Source: Glycine soja
Taxonomy: Eukaryota > Streptophyta > Magnoliopsida > Fabales > Fabaceae
NCBI RefSeq assembly: GCF_004193775.1
Contig: NC_041008.1
Coordinates: 6,030,731-6,094,730, forward strand
DNA length: 64,000 nt
Reading direction: 5' to 3'
This document shows positions 36,201 through 48,476 of the stretch, in pieces (position 1 is the stretch's first letter; every line of letters begins with the position of its first letter). The translations under genes were made by a program, and so were the position numbers. The notes below the pieces were generated by a model. It had not been told where the DNA came from. It saw only the letters and a list, made by a program, of their open reading frames with translations, and did no database searches.

Positions 36201-38445
36201 CATTTTCACACTATATATGGTGTAAAGAGTTTCTTTCATAAGTGTTTTAGTTATAAATTGCATGTCGTTCACACCTATGAATAATTTAATTAACTTTTTA
36301 GAATATTTACATTAAAAATAATAATTATCATGAGTTCAGATTAATTAATCACATACAACTTTTTACACTTAAATGTTGCTGGTTCAATTTAAGTTCAGAA
36401 TTTATAAGGTCATAGATTAGAATATTAATGTTAATGAAAAAACTTGTTGATAATGAAGATTTTGCTAAAAATAGTTACCTTGTCATATTTTTTGAAAATT
36501 TAATCACAAAATTAATAAATACTTTACATTTTTGTATGATTAACAAAAAAGAAATTCTGTAAAACAAATCTTATTAATTTATATATTTTCAATGAATATA
36601 TATAATTCAATTGACATGTTGAATTTGTGGAAAAAAAATTAGGTTTAATCCTCAAATTTTAAGTGTAATTAAGTAATAATAAGTTTCATAATCCACCAAA
36701 AAAATTAAATCTGATAGAAATATCTCGAGGTCGTACACTTGAAATCAAAGACTCTGATTGTGTGGTGGTTAAAACAAAGAAGAAGAAAAAAGATGAGGCA
36801 AAGTTGTATTTGAGAGATGAGATATATCACCGACAATTCATATATGTTGTATGTTGTGCAACACAACCATAAATGTATGTTGACGCTTAATATGTACATT
36901 GACTTTGAGTCAACAAAAAATTTTCAACGTTGATCCATGTTCTAATTAATTACAGTAATTAGAAGCATCAAGGAGTAAAAGTTCTGAAATCTTTTCACCA
37001 ATTCTGTAGGGGTACAGGCACTGCGATTGGAAACACCGTCCTTATATATAAGGATAAGAATCCTACGTGTTTGTGTTTGTTCCTTGACGTTTATATATGT
37101 AAGTTAGTTGCATTTATATCTTGCACGTATTTTCAACAGAGACAACATATGCTTTTTTGACATATGCATTGGCGTGTTCCTTGATTTAAACCAAAAAGAA
37201 AAAACCCCGACAAAAACATAAATCCAGTTTGAATTTTGAAGCAGAAAACTTGTATAACAATCAATACTCACACTTTCTTTGCATGATTTTCATTCATGCT
37301 GCTACTGTTTATTGTTCTTATCATTCCTGCCTTTTTTCTTTTGGTTAATATTAATTGTTTTTATCGTTTTGAACTTTGCTTGATGGTTTATGCCCCCTAC
37401 TCTTCCTTCTCCTCAACCCCAAAAATGTTTCTGATATTCAGTTTTCTATTTTTGGATAAGCCTTCTTCATTTCTTCTGACCAGTTGGAACTTTATATATA
37501 TATGCGTAAGTTGACGAAGATTAATATATCACTCACTCACCGACCATCATCGGTGACCTTGATTGATTAAAAAAAATGAAGTCATCAATAGTCGTAAGAA
37601 ATAGGAAACCATATAAGTTTTGTTACTCTGTTGAATGTTCTTCTAGTTCTTACGTTTTGTTTTTCATCAGTTGGCTTCAATTTTCCATTATCGTTCTTTA
37701 AAAAGGAAGAAAAGAAGTTTAAACATACTTTTAATTAATGTTTATTAGAATGATAAAGAGTTTGAATATTCTATTTGATAATCGTGTATCAGAAAATATA
37801 CAATGCCAAAGTATTAAATATTTTGAAATACAAATTTAAAAGAATACCTTCATCAGTTGCTGTGTTTTTTTAATTTTAATATAATAAATACTCCCTTTAT
37901 TCTCGTACAAGTTATCAACGAGTGCCTTTAAAAAAAAGTTGTCAATTAGTAACTAACTTTTTTTTCCAATTTAACTCTAAGAAAAAATGTTGCTTTCAAA
38001 AACTAAAAAACTTTTTACATAATATTTTTTTGTCGTTATTTTATCAGATAAATATTAGGATATTTTATCGTTTAAGATAACACTGAACAACAATCAAGTT
38101 GCGCTAACGGGAAAAAGAAAAAACAAGGCTTTCAATATGGACTTGATTCTATGCTATCCAATCCTACAAAAACAATGAAAAACCGTAGATATTAACTTAA
38201 AGTGGAAAACAAAATAGAAAAACCTAATTAACCTAATAACAACTCTAAAAAGGGTTAAACAAGCATCTTAAGTCATAAAAAAGAAGATAAGTACTCAAAT
38301 TTGTAACTAGAAAGTAAGCATGAATGAACTTATCGTGGTGATAATTTTCTCAAATCATACAAAATTTCAAAGAAAATTCATAAGTATTGACATTGTTTCT
38401 AATTTATAATAGCATTTCTAATATTTATTAAATTTTAGAAATTCA

Positions 38446-38723
38446 TAACTATTTTTGTTTTCTTTTTTATGATTTTATTTCTTAAATTGACCCTTTGGAT
38501 TTTCATTAATCGAATATTCACAAATATATTATAGTTGGGTTGAATAACTCACTTGATACCTATAATTACAAAATCTTTTCCTTTTAATTCCTATACTTAA
38601 AAATCTTTCCTTTTAGCTATTCCTAACTATTTTTGTTTTCTTTTTTTATGATTTTATTTCTTAAATTGGCCCATTGAATTTTTATTAATCGAATATTCCC
38701 CAATATATTATAGTTGGGTTGAA
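38446..38723. repeat. ~100-bp direct repeat, two copies, period 178
   Basis: Copies at about 38,446-38,545 and 38,624-38,723 share 'taactatttttgttttctt', 'atttcttaaattg.ccc' and 'atattatagttgggttgaa' in the same order with scattered differences. Confidence 0.8.
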
Positions 38724-38910
38724 AATTAAAGACTGAAAGGGATTAATGCCATACTAAAAGGGAATAATCACGTGTAAGAACTATAAAAAGAAATGTTTTT
38801 AAGTATTTGGATTAAAAAGAAAAAAATTGTAACTATAAAAGCAAAATGGGTAATTTATCAGAAAAAACTAAACGAGTAATTAAAATTATATTATATTCCT
38901 TAATATAATA

Positions 38911-39120
38911 AATAATATTATGTTTAAATATACAAATAAAAAATTATAGACAAGAAAAAATACTTTAAAATTATTTACGTATATTTTATTACTCTCCATA
39001 TATATTATTATTTACAAAAGATAAATGAGTAATTAAACATATATTATATTATATAATATAGTAAATAATATTATGTTAAACAAAAAATACTTTAAAATTA
39101 TTTATGTATATTTTATTACT
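38911..39120. repeat. AT-rich direct repeat, period ~152
   Basis: 'aaataatattatgtt' followed by 'aaatactttaaaattattta' and 'gtatattttattact' occurs twice, from about 38,911 and from about 39,063. Confidence 0.65.
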
Positions 39121-41191
39121 TTCTATATGTATGAAAATTTATAGTTCATTACACAACCCATTTTTGTTTATTAACATCATTTTTCACTTATTTTGTTGCC
39201 TACTTAAATGGTTTCTTTCTGCCAATTTTTCTATCTATATGAATGAAATTTTAGCACCCATTTTTCTACTTATTTACATTATTGTTTGTCTTTCTTTCTA
39301 CTTAGTTGCATAGTTTTTAAATGTCCTTGCTTTTAAAAAAAGTTATTTATCTCCTTAAATTGATGTATCAGACATTCTGCCTTGTCTTAAATTCTCATTT
39401 CACTAGCTTCTAAATATCTAAGGTTAAAATAAACTGCCTTGATGAAAAGAAAAGGTTTAAATCACCAAAGGTGAAAATAAAGGAGATTGTTTTTGTGTGT
39501 GCAAAAAGAGGGGCCTAAGCCCAGGTGAAAAAGAGAAATTAATCTAGCTCCACGGGTGTACTGTCTATATATTGGCAAAAAAAAAAATAATTGAGAGAAC
39601 ATTTCAGAAGGGAGCATGTGTTGCATTGATTTATAGGCAATTAAAATGGACCCGTCTCCTACAACGTGGTTTAACTGTCTAATGTTCAAATTTTTACTAT
39701 GTAATTATATTTAGTATGACTATATTTTGATTATGATTGTAAATAATACATATGAAAAACAAAATAAAAAAACAGATAAAAGGCAAATTAGTTAAACAGC
39801 GGAAGAGAGTCTCCAGGTAGATTGAAAATAGTAGTGATGATTGTGTACATCTCATTTTGAGATAAGGAAAATAAATAAATAAAAAATGATAGATATGATA
39901 AATGTAATGAAGGAAAAATGACTGCATTTTTAAAAAAATTCTTGAACCAATAAAACGCCTGGATGAATTATTTTTTTTGGCAAAGCTTGGATGAAATTAT
40001 GCCTAACTAAAGTTAACGGTAGTTAAAGTTATTTGCTCTTTCTTTTGGAGAGAATGACAAACAAAAAGTTATTGAGAGCGAGGTGATGGAATCACTTTAA
40101 CCATACTCCACTAAGTAGTGTATTAGAGAATGAGTACAAATCTAATACATGAGCATGAATAGATTTACAAAAATATAACAAAACAAACCTTAGATAACCA
40201 AAAGTTTAATATTTATTTCTTACTAGATAAGACCGAATGATGAAGGCCAATTATCTTATAAACACCATTAGAAAAACAATGATGATGGCAATTATGACCA
40301 GCTAACAGTGCACTTAGCGATCATGACGCTTCAATCATCGAACCTCACAATTGTCGTGCATCAAAGGTAATAAATCTTATGTCTTATGTGGTGATTAATT
40401 CTGATCAAGGTAACAATCAATCAACTACCTGATATATGAAGATTAATTGGACCTATATATGTAACACGAAATGCAGATAAAGACAAAGCTCTGAAATGAA
40501 AAAAGAATCTCAATAATGGGGTACTATGCTTTTCAGCCACCATGTCCCACAAGAAAAAAGAAATGACAATGCTACGGACTAACAAATAAAAAAGACATTT
40601 TCTTTATGGTTTGGAGTGGTTGAAGATGTGCCAGTAGATCCGGAGTTGGGGCTGCTTCCCAACCCAACCCCACAAAAAATAGCCTCTTATTTTATTTTAA
40701 ATAATATTTTTAACAAGCACACACTCTACACTAATTTAGTGGATGTGGGTGATACATACAATCATAAAACAACTTTTATATTACAGGAAAAAATGTATGC
40801 TTAAATTACATCCCCAAAATTTTATTCCTTCTTCTCTACACATTGAAAATATCTCTCAGTAATAACTCAACAAGACATCACCATATTATATACAAGGAGT
40901 TCCTTTACTTTTGGCTGATCGCTCATATGGGAGTGAAAGAGAATAGAATATATTACCATATTGAAAAGGTATGTCCTTCCCTTGTGTTTGGACAACTTAC
41001 TATTTAGCAACGAACAAAACTTACATACAAATCTTTAGGCTCCTTATAACCTTGTTATTTGATCAAAATTAAAGTTTTATTTCAATAATCTACATAATAG
41101 ATGTTTACATGTAGATTATCGAGATAAACTTCAATTTTGGTCGAAAATAAACACCAAATATACTTATAAAATTACATCTAAGTTTTATCCT

Positions 41192-44100
41192 TCAACAAAT
41201 GACACAAGCATTGGGATTCTCTTCCATGCTTGGAGCATAGTAGTTTGTGGTCATGTAGGGGTTATATGCCCTATAAGCCTTGACCCATTCCAAAACAGGA
41301 TCTGGGGCTGGCTCTTTCTTCTTATCATCCTCCTTCTTCTCTTCTTTCTTTCCTTCTTCCTTCTTTCCCTCCTCTTTCTTTTCTCCCTCCTTCTTTGCTT
41401 CTGCTTTCTTGGGATCCTCCTTCTTCTCAGGTTCCTTCACTGGTCCAACTGCTACTATGTCTGCCTTCCAGTATTTGCGCAATTTGCTCACCACAGTTAC
41501 CGGATCAACTGTTCCTATCACTGTTAATTTCTTCTCTTTCATATCCATGGCTATGGCATCAATTCCTAAGATGTTGCACAAGCTTGTTATTAATTAGGAC
41601 TTTTTCTCTTTGGAAACATAAATCCTCAAGCAGAACAAATATTTTTCTTAGAAGAAATTATCTATAACTTCAAATGTGAAGGATGCCAAAATCCAATCAG
41701 AACCTAACTATCAAACAAGAATTCTCTTGGCCAGGAAACAACTTGAAGAGTTTATTTAATCAATGTCAATCATAGCAAAGGGTGAGGAATGGCTTGGGTT
41801 AAATGGGATTTGGTTGCTTCACCCATTGACATGGGGGGTTGGGGATTAAAAATTTAGAAACATTTAACAAAACTTTGTTGGGGAAATGGATGTGGAGATT
41901 ATTGAGTGAGGATGAGGGTCTTTGGAGAAAAATGGTGTTGGAAAAATATGGTATCGAGGATTTAGATAGATTCATCCATGAAATTGTTGTCTCTGAGGGG
42001 TCCCAATGGTGGAATGACTTAATACTCACATGTGGGGTGGGGGGTGAGAGTAGAGGTTGGTTTCAAAATAGAGTGGAGAGAGTTTTGTGGAATGAGAAAC
42101 ACGTGAGTTTTGGGTATACATCATGGGGAGGTCAAGAATGTTTTTTTAAGAAAATTTAATAGGTTGTTTTCTATCTTGGTTACAAAAGAGGGACGTATTT
42201 CGGAAGTGGGAGGATGAGAAGGGAATGAATGGAGGTGTAATTTGGAATGGAGAAGAAGAAGATGCTTTCAATGGGAAAATAAGTTGATATAGTAAATGAT
42301 GACAGCCATTGGCGTGAGAGCACTTACAAGGGACGAAGAGAATGGTTGGAAGTGGAATCAAGGGGAAGAAGAGAAGTATGTAGTGAAGGAGATGTATCTA
42401 CAGCCACATGCAGGGAATATCTCGAATGAGGAGGAATCTTCTTGCCAACTGTGGAAGCTAAAAGTTCCATCAAACATTAAAGGTTTTGTGTGGAAGCTGA
42501 GTTATATCGTGTGCAAACAAAGCTGAATCTTAGCAAGAGGAACATCATACCAGTGGGATTAAAAAATTTGTGCAATCTATGTTGCCTAGAAGTGGAATCC
42601 GCGATGCATTTATTCTTTGAGTGCAGGAGGACACATGATTTGTGGAACAAATGCTATACGTGGTGGGGTGATCAACAAGTATTAGCAGCAAATAATCAAC
42701 AACATTTTTGGCAACATGTTGGTAATTTGAGAGGAGTGAACCGAAAATTAGCATGGTGATCTATGTGGATGAGTCTTATCTAGACAATATGGTTTTATAG
42801 AAATAAGGTGACTTTTAACAGAGGAGAGTGGCAAACCAAAGCAATATTTGATGAGGCAAGATATAGGACTTGGTGTTGGTGCAGAGCAAAGGTACGAGGG
42901 TTTAATTATTCACTTTATGTGTGGGGGTTGGATCCGGTAAATTGAATAATGAATCTAATGTAAATCATGGGGTGCAAAGGAATTATGGAACATATGAAGA
43001 TAAGGGTGGGTAAGGCAACTGTGGCAAGCATTACGGTTTGCATGGAAATGGTTGAATGGTTATAATTAAAGAAGAGACAAATATAAATGTATATTGGGTT
43101 CTTTTTGTTATGTAAAACAATTTTAACTTAGCTAGTTGGCTATCACTCCTTGTGCTAACTAACTTGCTTTTATCATAATATATATATTATTTGGCTGTTA
43201 AAAAAATCATATTAGATGCAAATTATAATGTAAATTGTTCGATGAAAGTATATATAACTGCTTTTCGCATTGCTATATCAGAAGCTCTATTCTCTAACCT
43301 TTGGAGAATTTATCGACATGTATACATAATTACATACCTTTGTCTTAATTAAAATTGGAGCATTGTTGATCAGTTTCAACTATAGAAAATAAAATAACTT
43401 ATTACGCAATATCAAGTCATTTTAGACCCATGTTTCGTATTAAGCATGTTTTGTCCTCAAGGGAAACAAAATGGGGTGGATCATCTTAGTTTTTCGAGGT
43501 AAGATTTAATTGAGGGAAAAAATAAATTACTTTCGAGGGGCTCCCAATTGACCCAAAAAAAAAATTATATTCCAGAATACCGCAAACATTAAAAAAATTA
43601 TACTTAATATTAAATAATTAGAATAAGTAAATATACATAAGAAACTTAAGAACGCATAGAGATCTTATTATTAGTATTTCTTTTATAAAAAAAATTGGCC
43701 ATTTTTAGTTTCTCTTTTTTTGTTATCTTTCATTCCCCTGATTTGAACATTCAGAATATAAAAAATTAGATATAAAAGTATCTTAGACAAAAATACTGAT
43801 GACCGCGGTTTAAGAGATGTGCAGCCCTTTACTACTGTCTTCTTGATTGATTCTAAATAATTCATTTTCCAAGATAATAGAAGGTTAAATTAAAAAAAAA
43901 AAAAAGAGTGGAGGAACAACCGAAACTAGCAAAGTGAACAGCAAAATTATTTAGTACCTGAAAGAGTTGAAACTGTTTTCAAGGCCTTCTGCTTATCCTT
44001 GTCATCATGCAAATCTAACTTGAGTACAAACTTCTGTAAGCAAAATTAGAAACCGTTTCAACCCATATTCAAATTAATAAATCTTTTGTAACCTTAATCA

Positions 44101-44524
44101 ATGACAGAATATTTACCAGAACAACATACAATATCTGAACAAGAAAAAAAAGTGACACTTGAAAACAAAATTTTTCTACCAACCAAAAGCATATTATATA
44201 TTGGAAAAGTTGTGATCTAAACCATCCCACATATGGCCACACATATTCAAATTAAATCCAAAACCAGGATTCTGATGAAGGGAATATCAAAATTCATATA
44301 AGGGTACCCCAGATCTTTGAATCAGGAGGAAAAAGGAGAAAACAGAGGAAGTGAAAAGAGAAAAGAAAAAAAAAAAAAAAGGAAGGCATAAGCTCATAGT
44401 GAATCAACAATGAATTCAAGTTTTGAGTCAAAGTTAAAAGGAGAAAACTGTCCATTTTCAGAAAAGAAATAAGCAAATAAAGAAGAATCAAAATTGACAA
44501 GTATGAAATGAGCCATACCTTCAT
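41192..44524 (-). CDS. heavy-metal-associated isoprenylated protein-like (HIPP/HMA domain), 3 exons
   Basis: Exons on the reverse strand: 44524-44519 (ATG AAG), 44033-43958, 41565-41192; 151 aa. All introns are GT-AG and the Gly28 codon is split. The N-terminus '[20 protein letters not shown]' to '[16 protein letters not shown]' has the beta-alpha-beta-beta-alpha order of an HMA domain (about residues 2-67). The MxCxxC metal site is replaced by LDLHDDK, so classic metal binding is not expected. A Lys/Glu-rich run follows, then '[10 protein letters not shown]', whose last four residues are a CaaX box for farnesylation and membrane or nuclear-envelope attachment. HIPPs are plant-specific and linked to metal and stress responses; this one's partner is unknown. 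A LINE remnant sits antisense in intron 2. Confidence 0.9.
41765..43206 (+). mobile_element. degenerate LINE (non-LTR retrotransposon) 3' end, nested in HIPP-like intron 2
   Basis: Frames on the + strand, broken by frameshifts and stops, read '[11 protein letters not shown]', '[20 protein letters not shown]' and '[12 protein letters not shown]', then '[19 protein letters not shown]' and the zinc-binding (zf-RVT) part '[20 protein letters not shown]'. This is the C-terminal end of a plant L1-type reverse-transcriptase ORF. The 3' end runs 'tatattatttggctgtta' into a short poly-A at about 43,200-43,206. The copy is 5'-truncated at about 41,765. A possible target duplication is 'aatcata' (about 41,763-41,772 and directly in the poly-A edge), weakly supported. 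Confidence 0.8.
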
Positions 44525-44717
44525 TTTTTATATTAATGCAATTTTATGCAGATCAAACGAAGAGAAGTTAAATTGTTTAAGAGAATGAGGAAAAATGCGT
44601 TGCTGCAGAGAGGACTCAAGAGGGTATCAAATAATGCTCTGATGAAAAAGAAAAGATAGAAAGGTAGGTTTGGAGAAAGAACTGTCAGAGAACGAAAGGT
44701 TGAATCTGCAGTAGAAG

Positions 44718-44725
44718 TATTTATA
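44718..44725 (-). promoter_or_regulatory. TATA box of the HIPP-like gene
   Basis: The reverse strand reads TATAAATA, 194 bp upstream of the ATG at 44,524. Position and sequence fit a core promoter; the leader would be about 160 nt. Confidence 0.6.
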
Positions 44726-45349
44726 TGAATATGTTCGTTTTTTTTATTGAGCAGGTGTAAAATGATACGAATGCCTCTCTGACGTTGTAATATTTAATGG
44801 GTGAGAAAAAAGAGAATAATAGAAAGAGAAGAAAAAGAGGAAGAGTTAAATAATACTACTCCAAAAAAAAGAAGGAAGAAAGTGATAGAGATTAGAGAGA
44901 CATGGAAAATGAATGCTATCAATTTTCGGGACCAAGTAATCAATACTTATCATTTATCAAAATTAAAAGCTAAATTTATTTTTTATTAAAAAATATTTTT
45001 TATAATATCAAAGATTAAGTCTTCAAATAATATCATTTACCACCAAATACATTAATCAACTACTTCAAAATTATTTTAAAATCAAATTTAAATTATATTA
45101 AATATTTATTAAAAAATTTCTTATTAATAATAATTCTATAAGATTCGAATAAAATTGTTTCTTTTAACAAATAATACATGTAACTAAGACCAAGCTAATG
45201 CTTCTAGTAAATTTTGCACAACTTTAGCAAGTAAAAAATCTATATTCATTAACTATTTATAAAAACTGAATATACAAAATCTAATAACATCTTACTTACT
45301 TAATGTCCATAAAAAAATAAATAGAACAAAAATTATATGAAATTGGAAC

Positions 45350-45525
45350 ACGACACGATTGATTGTTATAGAAAGGTCAAGAGTTGTAGGCCCTTGAGAA
45401 GCTCCAAGCATCGTTCTCTGAGCACAAACTCCACGCCAAAATATTGCAGCAGCAGGTGAGATTTTGACTGGCTGGTTAAGGCTGCTATAGCTAGGCCAGG
45501 CCACCACCCAAAATTGAACTAGTGC
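45350..45525 (-). other. unrecognised GC-richer open stretch, possible gene fragment
   Basis: The reverse strand is open and reads 'VVAWPSYSSLNQPVKISPAA', then 'FWRGVCAQRTMLGASQGPTT', before running into AT-rich sequence. Base composition stands out from the flanks. I do not recognise the family, and no splice partner is clear. Confidence 0.2.
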
Positions 45526-48087
45526 TTTTACTTTATAAGTGCTTATAATAAATATTTAAAGATTATACATTGATTTATTTTACTTTATAAAGTGATGTAT
45601 GTTTTCTTTCGTACCATGTTATAATTATTTTTTATAGGTAGAATTCTGTTTGATTAAATAAGATTATTAAAGACCATAAACTTTTTATTATGAATATTTA
45701 ATATCATTACATAATTAAGATTTAAATTTAATATCATTAGTCAGATGGGAATAATCGGATGTTAGTTAATTGAAATGTTTATTTTATAGATTACATTTAC
45801 ACTATTTTTTTATAAGAGATAATTTTATTGAAATTTGTCATGATTATTATAAATGATAAAAAAATTTCTTTTAAATATTTAAGATAATTGAATTTCAACC
45901 CAAAATCACTAATTAAGTTAGCCTAGAACACATTGATAAGTTTTTTGTGTATGAGCCTTTATTGATTTTGTTTCCGGGGAACAGATAAGGCTCTTTTTTA
46001 GCCTTGCAATAGGTCCTCCTAATAATAAACAAGAGAAATAAATTTTTCAACAACTCATCTTCCATTCCAAGAACATCAGTTAAGAGGCCTTTTTGGGTCC
46101 CCAAGAGTTATTTACAGAAATTCTCTTTTCCAAAAACAAAATGCAAAAGGAAGAATGTCAATATAAATTCTAGAAGACTACAGAATATTAGTTTGAATTT
46201 TTCTTTGAAAATCTTCCCTAGGCGTCACAAAGCAATTGATATAATATACTTTATGTGGGTGTGGTTTAAAGAAACACACGGAAGCCAAGCTTGGTTAAAA
46301 GAAAACAAATACTTACTTTTATCAATGGACTTTTCTTTTTTACTGAAATCAAATAGACAAACTTAGATTATTGTTTTAACTGTTTTTTATGTTATTCTTT
46401 AATTAAAATTGAAGTTATAATTTCTAATACAAGGTTTTATTATGCAGATTATAAAACATTAATTTTAATTGAAAAACAATACTAGAAGTATCTAAAAGAA
46501 TTACTTTAAGTTTTCTTCTCAAAAGAAAAAACTTCGATGCACTTCTTTAAGTGTCTTTTTTATCTTGTTCTTCAATTAAAAGTTTCACTTCAACAACCTT
46601 TATGTAAACTTTTGTGATATAGATTATCAAAATAGAACTTCAATTTTGATTAAAACACAATACTAAAAGTATTTACAAAAAAAAAAACTACATATAAATT
46701 CTGTCTTTATCAAATATTTGAATCGATATTACGCACAAGTTAATACTCTTTTATTAGATAATTTTACAATTTTGTCACAAGAAAAATGTATTTGTATTTT
46801 TAAATAAATATTATATAGGTGAGTTTTTATCAAAATGCGTGAAAATCACTAAATAGATAAATATAGGCTAAATTACCTTTTTAATCATTTTTTTACAGAT
46901 TGATCTTTTAAAAAAAATTATTTTAATCTTTAATTTTTTTAATTAATTTAAAATAATTTTTTGTTCTATTAAAAATTAACATTATGAATAATTTAAAAAT
47001 ATTAAAGATTAAAAATATACTTCTCAGCACCCTTCCTCCTCTTCTTCTTCTCCCTTGGCAAAGCAAGAACAGCTCCAAATTCAAGTATGCGTCAGCGCTG
47101 CTCCATATTCTCTATTTCACTTTTCACTTTTGCTCAGAGCCTTCGTGTCATATATCTACACAGAGAAACCACCAGTTTCCTGTGTTTGAAAAATATGGCT
47201 TCACTATTCATGGTTTGTTGTTTGGTTGATTGAAAAAAAAGAGAGGATATGGAGCCAAAATAAAGTCTATAAAAATATATTATGTATTGTAAAATAATTT
47301 TATATTATTATTTATAATAAATTTTTAAATTTTTATCTTAAAATTTTTATTAATCATAATAAATTTGTACCCCTCAACTATGAACTTATTACATGTTGAC
47401 CCCTCCAAGTGGTCACATGCAAGGCACATGGGTTGTTTAATGAATTTCTTGGACACAAATGTCCTCATCTTCGTGATCACACTTAATGTTTATGGCAATC
47501 AAAACTGAAACATGGTGAGCCAAAGAGGGAACATTCAGAATTTCAAAATCCACATAAACCACTAAAGCAGCTACAAATTTTGGACAACTTCGAAACCCAG
47601 CACAGAAAATGAACAAAATTGATTTAATTGTAATCTCTCGTGCACATCCCATGTTCTTCATGTGGCTGGATGTGTGTATATGTGCAGAGTGGCTCGCACA
47701 ACCTTAGTTGGTTTAAGCTCAATTCAATGGGCCTGTTATTTTTGGACCTATTTCTACACACAAGATTTGTGGACCAGTAATATTATACACTATTTTTTAT
47801 ATACAAAAGTCCAGGACCCCCAAAAATGTAACTAATTTGGCTGGGCCTTTTTAGAATTTTAGTTGTCTGAATATATATATATATATATAAGAACATGCTG
47901 CCATTGACAGGCAAAACATGTAAAGGATCCGATCCAATCTATAATAACTATAAAAAAATAAAATAAAATAAAATACATATATGCAATTGACAAAAAAAAA
48001 AGTTAGACAAGGAATGCCACAACATTCAGTTCACTTGGTACCATACTCTATTCCAGTACCACTACCAAAGTATCTAGGATGAAGTCC

Positions 48088-48125
<38 letters not shown>

Positions 48126-48415
48126 TATGGCAACATTATTACATAGTAGTTTTTCAATTAGAATAATGACACGTGAATTTTTCTTCTCATATATTAAATA
48201 ACGTATATTAATACATTACTGCTTTAAAAAATGAATTGATGATAACTAGAAACTTTACAAAGGGTTTGAAAAAATATTCTTTTATAACTATTTAAATGTC
48301 TAAATTTTAATAAATAATCATCTTTAAAAAATTATTAATTTTACATCATTTTATACTAACTAATATTAATCATTATTATAATACAAATATATAAAATTAA
48401 GTTTATACTAATTAA

Positions 48416-48416
<1 letters not shown>

Positions 48417-48469
<53 letters not shown>
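48417..48469. repeat. (TA)n microsatellite
   Basis: About 26 consecutive TA/AT units, followed by an interrupted continuation to about 48,480. Confidence 0.95.

Positions 48470-48476
<7 letters not shown>

Larger units (their letters stand above)
30483..41191. other. intergenic between ACS and HIPP-like gene
   Basis: About 10.7 kb, AT-rich, no recognised gene. It holds a reverse-strand open stretch of higher GC at about 31,940-32,266, a small palindrome near 33,160-33,255, and two sets of direct repeats (38,446-38,723 and 38,911-39,120). The first bases after 30,482 are the ACS 3' untranslated region; I see no strong AATAAA there, only a weak aataat near 30,528. Confidence 0.5.

Noticed and set aside
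37296..37514. Hydrophobic small ORF resembling a membrane peptide
   Set aside because: T-rich DNA produces Phe/Leu-rich frames by chance; no family similarity, and no intron or start context.
41280..41667. Ser/Phe-rich ORFs on the + strand opposite the HIPP-like exon 3
   Set aside because: They are the complement of the Lys/Glu repeat of the reverse-strand gene; no splice or family support.
44801..44989. Highly basic and acidic 62-codon ORF
   Set aside because: Encoded by purine-rich low-complexity DNA upstream of the HIPP-like gene promoter; no protein family.
47437..47661. Reverse-strand 74-codon ORF with protein-like residues
   Set aside because: No family recognised, no splice context, only modest composition contrast.
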